Origin: Modestobacter sp. VKM Ac-2984
Lineage (GTDB): Bacteria; Actinomycetota; Actinomycetes; Mycobacteriales; Geodermatophilaceae
Assembly: GCF_026967985.1 (NCBI RefSeq)
Contig: NZ_JAPVBJ010000003.1
Span: 247,101-311,100, forward strand
Direction: 5' to 3'
DNA length: 64,000 bases
How positions within the stretch are numbered: the stretch's first letter is position 1; every line of letters starts with the position of its first letter. A program made the position numbers and the translations under genes. This document shows, piece after piece, positions 63,537 through 64,000 of this stretch. The notes below the pieces were generated by a model. The model searched no databases. It saw only the letters and a list, made by a program, of their open reading frames with translations, and was not told the origin of the DNA.

Positions 63537-64000
63537 GACAACACCACGTCCCGGAAACGGACCCCGGCGAATGCGCTGCCGAGGTGGACGACGGGCACGG
63601 GTCGGCAGGTGGCGTCCGCCACCGTCAGCGTCTGGCCGGCGGTGTCCGTGCGGGTGAAGGTCAGTTCCGAAGCGGTGACGGTGATCCGCAGCTGGACGTA
63701 CGTGCCCGGCAGCGGCGCCGTTCCCCCCGTCGAGGACGCCAGCGTGGTGGCGACGCCGTCGACCACCCGCTGGACGTCCAGGCTGCCGTCTCCCCGCACG
63801 GTGAAGAGGTAGCCGTTGACGCCGGGCGATGACCGGGACGACGGTCGATACGGGTGGTCGTCGGTGCTCAGGAGCACGGACCCACCGCTCCTGCGGCACG
63901 TCCCGTCCACCCGCACGTCGAGGTGCAGCGTGAACACCGCCGGGTCCAGCGGTGCGAGGAAGCCCATGAGCGTGGAGTGGACGGTGTCGGAGACGTCGAG
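63533..64000 (-). CDS. C-terminal part of a larger protein (5' end outside window)
   Basis: The frame is open to the window edge. The visible 155 residues are beta-rich (LHLDVRVDGTCRR, VQLRITVTASELTFTRTDTAG) and resemble a carbohydrate-binding or concanavalin-like module with two cysteines. The catalytic part, if any, is outside. Coupled to the 57-residue gene. Confidence 0.6.
   Translation of the reverse strand, partial: LDVSDTVHSTLMGFLAPLDPAVFTLHLDVRVDGTCRRSGGSVLLSTDDHPYRPSSRSSPGVNGYLFTVRGDGSLDVQRVVDGVATTLASSTGGTAPLPGTYVQLRITVTASELTFTRTDTAGQTLTVADATCRPVPVVHLGSAFAGVRFRDVVLS

Overview
The window reads as chromosomal DNA of a very GC-rich actinobacterium. GTG starts, stop/start overlaps (ATGA, GTGA), mycothiol-type enzymes, TetR, LAL and SARP-type regulators, GAF/ANTAR and GAF/PAS/SpoIIE signalling proteins all fit. 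Gene content and protein style point to Geodermatophilaceae (Geodermatophilus, Blastococcus, Modestobacter); this family assignment is an inference. I see no rRNA, tRNA, CRISPR array, insertion sequence or plasmid/phage module.

Layout. 0-5.6 kb (all minus strand): ABC ATPase cut by the window edge, anti-sigma factor and ECF sigma factor, then a P450/alpha-beta hydrolase pair and an MFS transporter. 5.7-11.2 kb: a perfect 20-bp hairpin and a promoter covered by two palindromes in front of a geranylgeranyl-reductase-like flavoprotein, a methyltransferase, an alcohol dehydrogenase broken by one stop codon, a membrane-anchored universal stress protein (USP) with a nearby duplicated scrap, and a flavodoxin. 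11.3-17.1 kb: RsbW-like ATPase, SpoIIE phosphatase sensor, CBS-BON protein, TerC plus winged-helix protein. 17.2-23.2 kb: NDMA-type alcohol dehydrogenase with a clear operator, convergent with a copper amine oxidase / APC permease / membrane protein / TetR operon. 23.3-28.2 kb: channel-like protein, AraC-VOC pair, phospholipase D family protein, a 27-residue basic peptide and a coiled-coil membrane protein.

28.4-39.0 kb is the most notable part. A GAF-ANTAR regulator is followed by a microbial rhodopsin with the N-D-Q motif of light-driven sodium pumps (29374-30213). About 8 kb further, on the other strand, lies a heliorhodopsin (38080-38865). Between them are a coiled-coil protein, a mycothiol-dependent-type enzyme, a gamma-glutamyltransferase, an ABC exporter and a NarL-type two-component pair. 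No retinal or carotenoid genes are visible here, so the chromophore must come from elsewhere in the genome or from outside.

39-64 kb is accessory metabolism and regulation: lysozyme-like protein, NAD-binding epimerase-like protein, asparaginase plus PuuE-like deacetylase, USP, DUF4242, a LAL regulator divergent from a BBE-type FAD oxidase and cupin, hydrolase/WYL regulator pair, truncated SARP-like regulator, CHRD protein, DUF2252, a frameshifted SIMPL protein, DUF6544, methyltransferase, a Tat-type amidohydrolase divergent from an AraC regulator, a TPM protein and a DUF418-like membrane protein. Several gene remnants (43.2-43.5, 51.1-51.8, 54.5-55.2, 56.9 kb) show that this part is being remodelled.
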